Assembly (NCBI GenBank): GCA_001939145.1
Contig: LSRX01000475.1
Span: 460,696-524,695, forward strand
Direction of reading: 5' to 3'
Length of the DNA: 64,000 bases
DNA from: Symbiodinium microadriaticum
Taxonomy: Eukaryota; Sar; Dinophyceae; Suessiales; Symbiodiniaceae
Position numbers and translations under genes: made by a program. The notes under the pieces were generated by a model, which was not told the DNA's origin, ran no database searches, and saw only the letters and a program-made list of their open reading frames with translations. Shown here piece by piece: positions 1-11,009 of this stretch; the first letter of the stretch is position 1, and every line of letters begins with the position of its first letter.

Positions 1-965
1 TACATACATACCATACATACATACATACATACATACATACATACATACATACATACATACATACATACATACCATACATACATACATACATACATACATA
101 CATACATACATACATACATACATACATACATACCATACATACATACATACATACATACATACATACATACATACATACATACATACATACATACCATACA
201 TACATACATACATACATACATACATACATACATACATACATACATACATACATACCATACATACATACATACATACATACATACATACATACATACATAC
301 ATACATACATACATACCATACATACATACATACATACATACATACATACATACATACATACATACATACATACATACCATACATACATACATACATACAT
401 ACATACATACATACATACATACATACATACATACATACCATACATACATACATACATACATACATACATACATACATACATACATACATACATACATACC
501 ATACATACATACATACATACATACATACATACATACATACATACATACATACATACATACCATACATACATACATACATACATACATACATACATACATA
601 CATACATACATACATACATACCATACATACATACATACATACATACATACATACATACATACATACATACATACATACATACCATACATACATACATACA
701 TACATACATACATACATACATACATACATACATACATACATACCATACATACATACATACATACATACATACATACATACATACATACATACATACATAC
801 ATACCATACATACATACATACATACATACATACATACATACATACATACATACATACATACATACCATACATACATACATACATACATACATACATACAT
901 ACATACATACATACATACATACATACCATACATACATACATACATACATACATACATACATACAT
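1..965. repeat. (TACA)n microsatellite with 61-bp higher-order period
   Basis: A TACA/CATA tetranucleotide array fills the start of the window. A single extra C (TACC in place of TAC) recurs at 11-12, 72-73, 133-134 and so on up to 926-927, exactly every 61 bp, giving 16 occurrences. The higher-order unit is therefore 15 tetranucleotides plus one base. No other interruption is visible. The array stops at an N, so its true length may differ from the assembly. Confidence 0.95.
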
Positions 966-966
966 N
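966..966. other. single undetermined base (N)
   Basis: One N separates the TACA array from a GTA/GCA repeat. It probably marks a collapsed or unresolved join between two repeats. Similar single Ns occur at 16,461, after a run of C, and at 31,612, inside a CTG/CCG-rich stretch. Confidence 0.7.
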
Positions 967-1022
967 GTAGTAGTAGGAGTAGTAGCAGCAGCAGTAGTAG
1001 TAGTAGTAGTAGCAGCAGCAGC

Positions 1023-1074
<52 letters not shown>

Positions 1075-1180
1075 CCAGCAGTAGCAGCAGCAGCTGTAGC
1101 AGCAGCAGCAGTAGCAGCAGTAGCCACGGCAGCAGCAGCAGCCGCAGCAGTCGTGGTGGTGGTGGTGGGGGTGCGGGCCG
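967..1180. repeat. GTA/GCA trinucleotide tract
   Basis: Mixed GTA and GCA trinucleotide repeats, grading into GTG/GGT at the 3' end. All frames are simple-sequence translations, so I do not call a protein. Confidence 0.9.
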
Positions 1181-3485
1181 GGTTGGGGGTGGTAAATGAT
1201 GGTGTTGTGGTGATCTCGGAGGTTTGCAAGCTGAGCTAGTCATAAGCCCTACCCAAGGGCTCCTAAGTTCCATGAAGCTCCCGTTTTTCATTTTAAACCC
1301 TAAACCTTGAGGCAAAAAGACCCTAAACTCAGGACTGGAAGCCTCAGATGCCCTCCCGGGTCTGTGAAGAGCCTAGCTTTGGGCGGCTCCTCGGCTGCAG
1401 ATTCGATTTTGGGTAGGGTTTGCGGCAGGGCTCGCGTTTTAGATTTGGAGAATTTGGGGTATGGTTTGGGGGTTGGGGTCTCGTCGGTTACCCGGTTCTC
1501 CGTAGGTTTGAGTGCATGTGCAGGACAGACTTGCTCCAACTTCAGGAATGATTTGCGTGGAAACAGCTGTGTGCCTCTGCCGGGTACAGACCGTGAACCT
1601 TGCAATCAGTTTCGCACTTCATCATGGTCTGCTCAGTTCGATAGCATTAGCCGCCTTCCAAATCAAAGCTCCAAAATGTCCCTTGCAAGTTGGATGTTCG
1701 CCAGCAATGCCAGGCCTGGAACCGGATCCTACAAGCGTGATGAGTATGTCGCTTGGTCGGGTAGTGGCTCGAGTTTTGCAGGCTAGCGTTTGACATGCCA
1801 GCTATGACCTTTAGCTTGGAACCAAGTTGGACGAGTTTAAAGGGGAAGGATCGAGTCGGTGGTATGAGCTCGGTAAGCTTCAAAATCTTCAAACGATGCA
1901 CTCTTCCGACTCAGCCTGAGACCCAGGAGACCTTGCCCACGAAAGCACCCGCCGATGCGTGCTCTGCGGACTGCTGCACCAGGTGTTGGTATTTTTCCTG
2001 TCGCTCGGACGTCCAGCTGCGCGGGCACTGACTTTCTTTTTAACATGGATAGTTCATCCGCTGCCGCCGCTACCCTCTCATCCAAGTGTTGCTGGGTGCA
2101 CCTGAGGCAACAGCACCACCGCACCTTGGATTTTCAAAGACGTTGCGGTTCCTTCCTTGGGGCCACCAAAGAGAATTGCCAGTGCCTGCCCTTGCAGAGA
2201 CCCTCGAGGATGGCACGCCAGAGAGGGAGAGAGAGAGGGGGATAGACTTGTCGAGCAGAGGGCGTTGAATTGACTGACTCCGGCTGCTGACGACTATTTC
2301 CACCGTACTAGAATTCTGCGACTAAGAGCTGGTTAGTTTCAGTCTTTCAGTCTGCCTTGGCTTGGCTTAGGGGCCAGCCGAGCTGTTGGGTCGTGCTTGG
2401 AAATGCACCGAAGTTTGTCTTCTTGTGATGGAGCAGGTTTTGAAGCGCAATGCCAAGCAGCTCACCGGCTTCTCGCAGAAGGCGGGCTGCCGAGACTGGT
2501 GTGTTTGGATGGCACTGACGTAGAAGTGCCTTGCACGCCGAACCCAGATCCGCGAAGGAATGCTGCGTCGCGCCGACCAATCCTGGCTGGAAGTATGCTG
2601 CTGGGCAGCTTTTCAGCCTCACTTCACAATGGACTTGATGTCGGATTTGGGGGCAGGGAGCCTGCATAGGGGACAGGACTTTGTGGGTGGTCAGCGGTCA
2701 ACCGTCGCCTAGGCAATCAGGTTGAGCACTCCAGGGCTTGGGGACATGTCAGCCCTGGAGCGAGCTCCGAGGAACCATGGCCTGCGGCAAACTGCGACAT
2801 GAGCTGTGGGCTTGCAGCTGAGTGCCCCTCCTCACTTGCGAAAAGAACGTAAGGCTACAGGCCCGCAAAGCCAGGGAAGGATGAGCCCATGGAGTTCGAG
2901 CTCAGGCAGAAGCTCACAGGGGCTCTTCGGTTCGGGCGGCTTCAGGCTTGAAAGTTTCACCTGTGAGGTACGAGACGCGGAAGGTCGAGTGCTGGGACTT
3001 CGACAGCGGAGTGAAGCTGGACAGTACCTCTTCTCTCTTTCGGTCTTTCCCTCGTAGCGGCAGATCATGTTGATTCACTTCGAGCAGTGCCGGCCTGCAC
3101 ATACCCGCACTTTCGTTCATGCGATTGCAACAGAGACCAGGTGCGTTGTCAAGCCTGCTCACAGCAATCCCCACTACTTACGTGAGCTTGCCATCTTGAC
3201 CTTTGCATCTTCTCGAAGTGTAGTCATAACAGGTATGATGTGTGTGTGTGTGTGTATGCGTGTGCACAGCCAAACCATCCCTGGACGGCAGAGTTGATGG
3301 CCAGCCCTCTGCTACGGATTCAAAAGAGCTGACTGTAGCCCGCCCAAAGTTTCGCAACTTCTCAGCGTCGGTGCATGCTTTAGAAGCCTTGCACAGTGAC
3401 TTGGACATGTGAGGGGTTATGTGCGTATTCTACCTGGTATGATACGGCAGTTATGGCTTTGTATCACACCGAAGTTCATGCCCAC
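1181..3485. other. no recognisable gene
   Basis: Mixed-composition DNA of about 50-55% GC with only short overlapping ORFs on both strands. There is a small GT run near 3,238-3,256. I recognise no domain here. The stretch could be intron or upstream region of the plus-strand Cys-rich gene that follows. Confidence 0.5.
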
Positions 3486-3602
3486 CTCGCACGCCGGCGA
3501 TGTATCCCGGAGGACGAGAGCATGTGCACACAGACGAAGCCCGACACCCTGCGCACGAAATGTGCGGAAACGCCCAAATGCGGTGTCTGCGAGGCCGGGG
3601 AC
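3486..3602 (+). CDS. candidate Cys-rich exon
   Basis: A plus-strand reading frame with six cysteines, including the local pattern KCAETPKCGVCEAGD. It resembles the C-x-x-T-P starts of the exons at 3,735 and 7,655. Exon ends are not resolved. It could be an exon of the same modular Cys-rich gene or a chance ORF. Confidence 0.3.
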
Positions 3603-3734
3603 AGGTCACGGCGGGTTCGTGGAATTCTGTAGGGTCAATTCCAAAAGGAGAGATGTCCGTTCTTGGTGCGCCGGTTCATAGTCCTGGACTCCTCTGCAGT
3701 AGACTAATGACGAATGTGCTCGAAGCTTCGGCAA

Positions 3735-3950
3735 GATGTCGCATGTGAGACCACGCCTTCGAAGGACACGGACTGCAACAAGGGCTACGTGGTGAAACAA
3801 CTTGTCCCTGCTTCATGCCAAGGCTGCCGAATAGACGGGGATTCTGCTACAGCCTACAGCTATCGCGGTTTTCTGAAATGCCTCTGCGTGATGCCAGGCG
3901 AAAACTGCACCGTTGCAGAATGCTGCAACAAGGCTGGGAGATTGTGCAAG
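3735..3950 (+). CDS. Cys-rich exon, related to the repeat-block Cys motif
   Basis: An open plus-strand segment with about a dozen cysteines. It starts DVACETTP, continues DCNKGYVVK, and ends with KCLCVMPGENCTVAECC. The order C..., C-x-x-G-Y-V-x-K, C...C, then a CC pair is the same as in exons 1-3 of the repeat blocks (CPAG joined to YVAK, then ECC). The exon at 7,655 starts with similar DNA (GTCGC-TGTG---CCACGCC). The product would be extracellular and disulphide-bonded by analogy. It is either an upstream exon of the giant gene or part of a sister gene. Confidence 0.5.
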
Positions 3951-5164
3951 CCTTCCTTTAGCGATTTGGAGTCGGGTCTTTTGGAGGTGGCTATGTCCGG
4001 GAAAGTGCCAGTTAAGGACCCCCACAATTCTGAGCGTCTTCCGGCCTTCCCCTGTGCACTGCGGGGCTTGCACTTGGTGTAGGTGTGCTCTGCTGCCGAC
4101 TGCCCGGTCGGCACCGCAGTGAAGTTCCCGGCTCGCATTTGCGGCTTCTCGACTGCATAGTCCTGTGGCCGTGGTGATTTTTTCCTCAGAGTCGACAGGA
4201 GCTTTGCTCGATCCGATTACCCAGTAGAACGGGTGCGCTTAAATGCTCGATGAAGGAGTTTTGGGTTTAGTGCCAATAGCTGCAAGTTTGTTTTCGATAC
4301 TGAGAGGGAGGCAAGCATCACTGCTGCCCGGACTGTGTCGTCGTGCTAGTGCAGCTTTACGGGCGGACAGTGCCATGCTGTATTGCACCTAGCTTCGTAA
4401 AGTTATAGAGTCATCGAAACGAATGGAAGGCTTCTAACGAGCCTTCTGCCTGCTGTTTTGCTCCACTGCATTACACCCTGCATGTCCACACCATTCCACG
4501 CCCAATCCGAGATGGCATGACCTGTGCAGAGAGCCTCGGCCGCAAGAGGCATGATCGAAGTCCCTGGGTAGTCATGAACCGGAACTCTCCTGTCCTCGAT
4601 GCTTCGAAACGACTTGTAGCAAGACGACTCTACCGGAAGGGATGTGAAGCCGAGAACTCGTTGCATGTTCGAGCAAGCTGACGTCGATTCTTCTAGATGT
4701 CGGCCTCTACCATGCTTCACGGTTTGTGCAGCTATAGTCGCGTCGCATCTTGCACTGACCTTTCTCGGTCTTCAAGAACACCTTGCGGTGCCCTTGGCCA
4801 CAATGTAACAAGAGTTTTCATGAGTGTTTCACACCCACCCCAAACCTCACAACCAGAAAGTTCAACAACATGCCGGGAGGGATGGGGACGGTTTTCATTT
4901 ATTCAGGCAAAATCCCTACACCCGAGACAGTTGTGAGTGCTGCAACCCTGAGACCCCAAAGCCCAAAGTCGAAACCCTCACACCCAGGCCCTAATCCCTT
5001 ACACTCTAAACCCCAAAGTAGTTAAGTAGTTCTCGCATGCCTCGTCCCCAGCCTCGCCTGGCGAGTCTGAGTGTACGAGTCCAACCCAACCCTACAGGTC
5101 AACTCTCACTAACTTTACCACCGTGAACCCTAACCCTGAACCCCAGACTGGTGAAACTCTGCAG
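3951..5164. other. no recognisable gene; probable intron or spacer
   Basis: Only short unsupported ORFs on both strands. The 3' third (4,840-5,150) contains degenerate CCCTAAA-like and CCCAAA-like words, as do many introns and spacers in the window. Confidence 0.4.
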
Positions 5165-5262
5165 GGCGGTGTGCTGTGGGCCCACCGAGTGGAAGATGGA
5201 GACTTGGCCCAAGACGCCCAGCTGCTCCAACGAGTGCGGAGAACCGGAGCAGCTCCTCGGTG
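5165..5262 (+). CDS. partial thrombospondin type-1-like exon
   Basis: After a CTGCAG acceptor followed by G, the plus frame reads AVCCGPTEW then METWPKTPSCSNECGE. This has the start of a TSP1 repeat: spaced tryptophans, then C-x-x-x-C-G. It matches exons 3-4 of the downstream repeats (CC, W, W, C-x-x-x-C-G) but here both parts sit in one exon. The second half of the domain (R-x-V-x-C and later cysteines) was not located. The 3' end is approximate. Confidence 0.5.
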
Positions 5263-5694
5263 TCGGACAGCTTGTTGTAATCAAGGAACTTTTTCGATTG
5301 CTTTGCAACTACGTATTGTGGGGATTATTACTACCGCTGTGTCTCATTGCTATTGCTAGCATCATCATTATTGTTGCTGTGCATATCCATATGTGTACGG
5401 CGATGAACTTATTATCTTCGCCATAATGATCATTGCTGTCGTCATCTGGTTAGCTAGTAGCCGTATTGTTTCTGTGCTTAGCGTTATTGCAATTGTTGTT
5501 ACTGGTATTGTTGCTTGTATTATTGCATTGCAGCATTATGACTATAGTTACCACTGCCATCTTTGCAACTAGTTGTTATGATTTGACTACTGCTGCTGCT
5601 ACTAACTATCCAATGGTCGAAATCGTAGTGCTTTTTGCGAGTATCAATGCAAGCTGGTTACTATGACTACTGCGACGGCAACGACGACGATCAC
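5263..5694. other. T-rich spacer, no gene recognised
   Basis: GTT/ATT-rich sequence with short hydrophobic translations. The apparent Leu/Val-rich ORFs follow from the base composition, and I do not call a gene. Confidence 0.5.
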
Positions 5695-5753
5695 CACTGC
5701 CGCCACCACCACCACCACCACCACCACCACCACCACCACCACCACCACCACCA

Positions 5754-5790
<37 letters not shown>

Positions 5791-5835
5791 CAGAGCAACG
5801 GCAAGAGCGACAGCAAAAGCAACAGCAACGGCAGC
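5695..5835. repeat. (CCA)n followed by (ACAGCA)n microsatellite
   Basis: About 17 CCA triplets (near 5,703-5,753) followed by AACAGC hexamers and degenerate CAA/CAG/AGC triplets. Poly-His/Asn-Ser in one frame and poly-Val/Ala on the other strand are simple-sequence translations. Confidence 0.9.
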
Positions 5836-6007
5836 AACACCGACAGCAGCAGAAGTATTGCTATTCAGCAAAACGACGAAATGAAAAATAGTGACCGCAG
5901 TGATACGGGTAATGCCAGTGACAATACCTTTATCAACCACTAAAGACATGACAGTAGTAACTCCTACTAGTAGTAGTTGTCGTCGTCGGAGCCGTGTCGT
6001 AATTTGT

Positions 6008-6074
6008 AGCAGCAGCAGCAGCAGCAGCTGCTGCTGCTGCTGGTGGTGGTGGTGGTGGTGGTGGTGGTGGTGGT
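6008..6074. repeat. (GCA)n(GCT)n(GGT)n tract with CAG/CTG palindrome
   Basis: A run of GCA triplets turns directly into GCT triplets, making a self-complementary CAG/CTG hairpin of about 35 bp. It is followed by about ten GGT triplets. Confidence 0.85.
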
Positions 6075-7654
6075 TTAAATTAAAGAACTCTTTCGATAAT
6101 GTCATCCTCATAAGTTTACATCGCTTCGATGGCTCGGGTTTCAGCGTTTCGTCGTTCCGTAGGGATTCGGCATTTGCGGGTGCCCGGTGGCGCGTATTCA
6201 TGGTTTGGCTTTGACTGACGGATGCAGGGATCTTGAGAACAAGGTTTGTCCTGTTGTGTGTGGATTGGATATAGTTTTACTTCTGTCGGCATGACTGGCT
6301 GGTCGGGCTGCGCCAACTTTAGAATCTATTGACCTAGTTGGGGTATCTTTACTCAGTTGGCTCGTGCTATTGCTGGGAACGTTGTGGTCACGCTGTTGAA
6401 TTTTCTGGCTCGTATGCATAAGGACCTACTGCTTCTCATTCTATACACTTTGCCACAACAACGACGACAACCACTACGACGGCAGCAACAATGCACGACT
6501 TCCATCTCCAGCTTCATTCTTGCTACTCTTCTCTTTCGTCTTGATCAGTTTCAACAGATGAAACCTAATGACCTAATGATGCTTTCGCGTCACATGTCCT
6601 GTTTCACTAGGACGGTGAATCGGAGCGTGACGTGCGAGGCAGGGCCGAAAGACAAGCCTAGCCGGAATCACTGCATTAAACGGCTGATACAAGCTAACCC
6701 CCACTCATGTGGAGTGGCAAGAGCGGGACAATACTTGTGGTTCGCGGGCCTGGGGAACGGCAGCCTGAAGCACCAGACAGAAGCAACTTGTGTAGCTGTA
6801 TCTTCAAATCCTAGGGGGCTAGTTTGAAGCAGATCTTCGGCACATGTCCGGCATGCCCATGTAAATAAGGTCTTTTCGACCGCGCTGATCCCCAGCCGAA
6901 CTGCCAGCTTGTGAACCTCTGAACCTCCATCCTCCAAGGCCACTTCAAATCCTAACGGATGGCTAAGCCCCCGTGCCTCCTGATATTTCAAGCCGCTTTG
7001 TCGTGCCCGTGCCTAGCCGAGCCAGACCCTCGAGCATGACAAGCCCCGAATCGTTAACTCTAAGGCACACCCTCTACCCTACACTCCTACGCAGTAAACC
7101 CGAAGCCGTGAACCCCAACTCTGTGCTGTCCTGATGTGTTCTCTCCGAAGAAGTTGAGCCGCGAACTGAACCTAAAGAGTCGACGGTTTGTGCAGCACTA
7201 TCAGGGTTTGGGGTCTCGACTTGCCAGTCATCAAGGCGGGGTTCAAGAAAAAGGTTTTAAATTTTAAACTCGAAACCCACTAAACCTTTAAACCCTTAGG
7301 ACCCAAACCCTCATCAACCTAAGCCACTAAACCCCCCACCCTGAAGCCGAAACCCTGAAGACCCGGAAGGATTCCTCCGGCCACGTCGTGGAGGACGGCC
7401 TCTGTGCTGGGAAGAAGCCAGCAACCAGCAAGGTCCGGGCCCTTGGTGTTTAGGGTTTAGGGTTTAGGGGACTTGGTGTCGGATCCTGCGGTCTAGTTTG
7501 GGAGATGAGGTGTGGGTCCTGGGTTTTGTTTGGTGCTTAAAGGTTTTGAGCGCAGGGTCCTATGCCGCCGGTGGCCCAGCCGTGCCCCCGACTTTTTTTC
7601 AAAGCTATCTCCAGTATGAATGAATTCTCAAACGCACTGCAGCTCCAACTCGAG
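6075..7654. other. no recognisable gene; telomere-like words at 7,446-7,468
   Basis: Short unsupported ORFs only. From about 7,040 to 7,470 the sequence is rich in degenerate CCCTAAA-like words and contains a perfect run of three TTTAGGG units near 7,446-7,468. Confidence 0.5.
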
Positions 7655-7853
7655 GTCGCTTGTGCTGCCACGCCGGTCTGCCCGGAGTGGATCTACAGCC
7701 CGTGGTGCCTTGGTGAAAGCCTTTCAACTCCCTCCATCCGTCACTCCTCCTCCTTGGTAGGGCCGCACGGCTTTGCCGAAGCTGGGAGTCTGCTGAGCCA
7801 GTGCTTGTGCCCAAGGGACAACAAGACATGGGACTGCTCCGAGCGTGATTGTG
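7655..7853 (+). CDS. Cys-rich exon upstream of repeat A
   Basis: A CTCGAG acceptor is followed by G, and the plus frame stays open to a G/GT donor. The segment starts VACAATPVCPEW and ends with QCLCPRDNKTWDCSERDCG, the same layout as the 3,735 exon (VACETTP ... KCLC ... C ... CC). Length is 199 nt. It ends one base into a codon, so it does not join directly to the first repeat-A exon (phase 0), and at least one exon between them is missing from my model. Likely extracellular and disulphide-bonded by analogy. Confidence 0.45.
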
Positions 7854-8788
7854 GTCAAGGCGGCGTGGCTGCTCTAGGAAGTGATGTTGATCACAACGCG
7901 TGGCACATTCTATCTCCAGTCATGAGCCTTCCAAGATCAAGAGTAAACCCTGCTCGGAAGTCAATTCAGCTTCCAACTCTGATTATAAGATTAGCTACCT
8001 AGGGTCTCCCTCTTTCTCTATCTTCCTGTATTCTGGGGTTTCCAAACAAGTTTGACCCGATGTACGAAGTCCCTCCAGTCTCAACTTCTTCAGCAGAGGC
8101 TTACGTTCGAGTCATGCCGACGAGGACCCCGAACAACGGACCTCTATTTACTCTGTTGTGAATGAGCACTCTAACGACCTAATCTTCGGAGAGCACAGCT
8201 TGACAATGCTTGACATTAAGTGGAATATGTACGACAAGCATTCATGAAGCCCCACAGCCGATCACAAAGCCAAAACCCCCCCGCGTGGCCTGAGGCCAGT
8301 TGACCCAAGAGCGGCCCGTGAACTGCACCAACCCCAAGACGTTGGAAGTTGTCGCAGACGATCTCTGCAAAGGCAGGGGTTGGGAGGAAGCGCAGCGGTT
8401 TTTTTGAGATCAGGCTGCTGAGGTTGGACTTCCGCGGGCCGTGCGGACATTCCTAGTGACTTTGTGCGAGGGCAACGTGCCATGCTGCGAGGTGTTAGCC
8501 GATGGTCGTCTTAGCTTTCAGCCCTGAGATCAGCCTGACTCACTGACACCCACATGCAGATAGCTGGCCGGCCCAGTCTCTGCCGAAAAGCCCTTGCGAA
8601 GCAGGCCCGAAGCCGGAGACGATTCGCATTCTGTGCCCGGCGACCCCGCTCTGTGCTGCTGAGATCGCAGAAGTTGGACTCGGCGTTTCGGGGGTGGAAT
8701 TCGTCGAGTCCGCCATCTGGCATGCCAGACCTACCTGCAAGTTCCGGTGGAGAACATGTGCTTCCTAGTTTCTGCTCCGCTGCCTCAG
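7854..8788. other. probable intron or spacer before repeat A
   Basis: No exon matching the last repeat exon (AxVAPVT / CMGAAKKPWW) was found here, although one would be expected if a third full repeat lay upstream. Short ORFs on both strands are unsupported. Confidence 0.4.
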
Positions 8789-9076
8789 GTCACGACAAGC
8801 ACAACGAGCACGAGCACAAGCACCACAACTTCCACAACTGTCACTTCAACGACCACCAGCACAGTCACAACCACGACCAGCACCAGCACCACCACCTTGG
8901 TCACCTGCGATGTCGTGAGGTGCCCGAAAGGCAGGAGTTGCTAAGCTTTGCTGTCTAGATAGAAGGGCCGCCATGTAGGCCCTGGGCGGGTCAAGGGCTT
9001 TTGAAAGTCCGTTGCAGGAAGCGTGCCCAAGCCGCTGGTCAACCGAACCGCTGAGTGTGACGGAGGAGTTTGCAAG
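8789..9076 (+). CDS. repeat A exons 1-2: Thr-rich linker and Cys-rich motif
   Basis: Exon 1 (8,789-8,930) codes for about 33 Thr/Ser residues, a likely O-glycosylated stalk, then TCDVVRCPKG. Exon 2 (9,018-9,076) reads SVPKPLVNRTAECDGGVCK. Joining them with a GC donor completes a Gly codon. The combined pattern C-x4-C-P-x-G, then C-x4-C and the CC pair of exon 3, recurs in copy B and in the 3,735 exon. Both donors are GC and the acceptors are AG/G. Confidence 0.65.
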
Positions 9077-10912
9077 GCAAGCAACTTGTATTCGATCCTG
9101 AGGCAGCACTTGTCTAGGTGCCGCAGCGTAGTTGGAGCTGAGTGTGTGGGGGAATCTCGGGGGAATACCGTTAGCAGGCCCAAGATTGCTGTGACTTGGC
9201 GTCGTGGGTGTACAAGAGCTGGGACGAGACAAAGGACTGCTCAAAAGTCAATACAGAATCCGTAGAAGCAAGTGGTGGCAAGTGCAGGAGTGTGGCCACA
9301 GCTGTGGCCTGAAATCAATCCTGGAGTCCCGGTCGGTGACCTGCCAGGTGGGACAAGTGCGGGAAGGTATTTCGGGAAAGGTTTGAAACTCTGATGTTGA
9401 GAAGTTGTGGTACGATCACGGATTTACATTGCAGGTCAAAGCCACCGGACAGGAAGTGCTTCCTGACTGCAGTTTGTTGTTCTTGGCTTGGGGATCAGGG
9501 ACTACGAGAGAAGATAGAGATAGTTGGTTTGGGGATCAGGGTCTTTCGATAGTCGAAGTCTGGTAGTATGGCAGGCTCGTGTCGGCGCTGCTTTTAGACG
9601 TGGGCATCTCAATCTGATTTACTCCTTGAGTCCAAACCCGGCCGAGGAGTCGGGCCACCTGCCGGTATGGAGATCCTGAGCCTGCATCCAAACGCGTGCT
9701 CTGTGAAGCCACGGCAGACTGCGACGGTTGCGGCAGTTTCTTGGCCTGTGGGGGGTGATGTGTCGGCGCACGGTGTGTTTAGTGTTTGCTTCTTGCTACC
9801 GGGATCGGCCACGGGCTGAAGCTGCCTGCACTTTTTGCGCTGTGGGAGCCCTTAGGCATCTGGTGTGGCGCAGATTCGGTGCCCTTGGCTGACCCTCCAA
9901 ATTGTGGGAGCTCTTGCACACGAAGCTTGGAAGTGCCAGCCGGGGTCTTCTTGACTTATTCAGGTTATGCTTGCTGCTTGAGGCTACGTAGTTTTAGGGA
10001 CGTGACTTTGAGTGGTGCCTTTCTTTGGGTAGGGGGAGACCTCAGGGCGAATTCTGCATGCATGGACGGCAGGCGCAAAGAGTTTTTAGGCCCTGGGCCG
10101 GTCCAGTTTCAAGCCAATCAGTGTTGCCGGAGATCCAGAGTCGTTGTGGAAGATCTTTCCGATTTCTCGTTGGTCTTCGACATGCTAAGGAGAACTTTGC
10201 TGCAAGAAGTGGCTTGCATGATCTGGAGAGTTTACTCGCATCAGGGGTCGATGCGAATGAGAAGCGGGAGCATCGAGTGGACAGGCAGCATGCAACTGAG
10301 TGAAATGACAAATGGATATCAAAGGCACGAAACCAAATAAAGTATAAGGACAAGCAGCAGCAATGGCAATGTGAGTGTGTCGATAGCTCAGAGCGGAGCC
10401 AAGGTTCGCTGCAGGCTTTCAGGCTACCGATGTGCAAGAGAATGCGTCGGCTGTGCAGAACTCCGTGCAGGCCAGGTGGGTCATGCTTCTATTGTGAACA
10501 ATGCTTCTGTTTCACCACTACGTGTTGCTCCTGGTGCTGCCATTTCTTGTAATGTGCTTGTCATTATCCCGACTTATGACTACGCTAGTGCCCATGCAGT
10601 CGCAGCAGTGCTATTTCTAACCAGTTCTACTGATTCTACTGCTATTTCTTCTTACTGCTACTACTACCATAACAACAACAAGAACAACAACAACAATAAT
10701 AACAACAACAACAACAACAGCAATACCATCAACATCATCATCATCATCATCAACAACAACAACTACTACTACTTACTACTTACTACCTACTACTTACTAC
10801 GTACTGCGTACTACTTACTACTTACTACTTACTACTTACTACTTACTACTTACTACTTACTACGTACTACGTACTACGTACTACGTACTACGTACTACGT
10901 ACTACGTTCTAC

Positions 10913-10949
<37 letters not shown>

Positions 10950-10978
10950 TTCTACTACTACTACTACTACTTCTACTT

Positions 10979-11009
<31 letters not shown>

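Noticed and set aside
5635..6214. Long ORFs rich in His, Asn/Ser, Val or Thr on both strands
   Set aside because: They are translations of CCA, ACAGCA and GCA/GGT repeats. All frames of a triplet repeat stay open, so openness is no evidence of coding.
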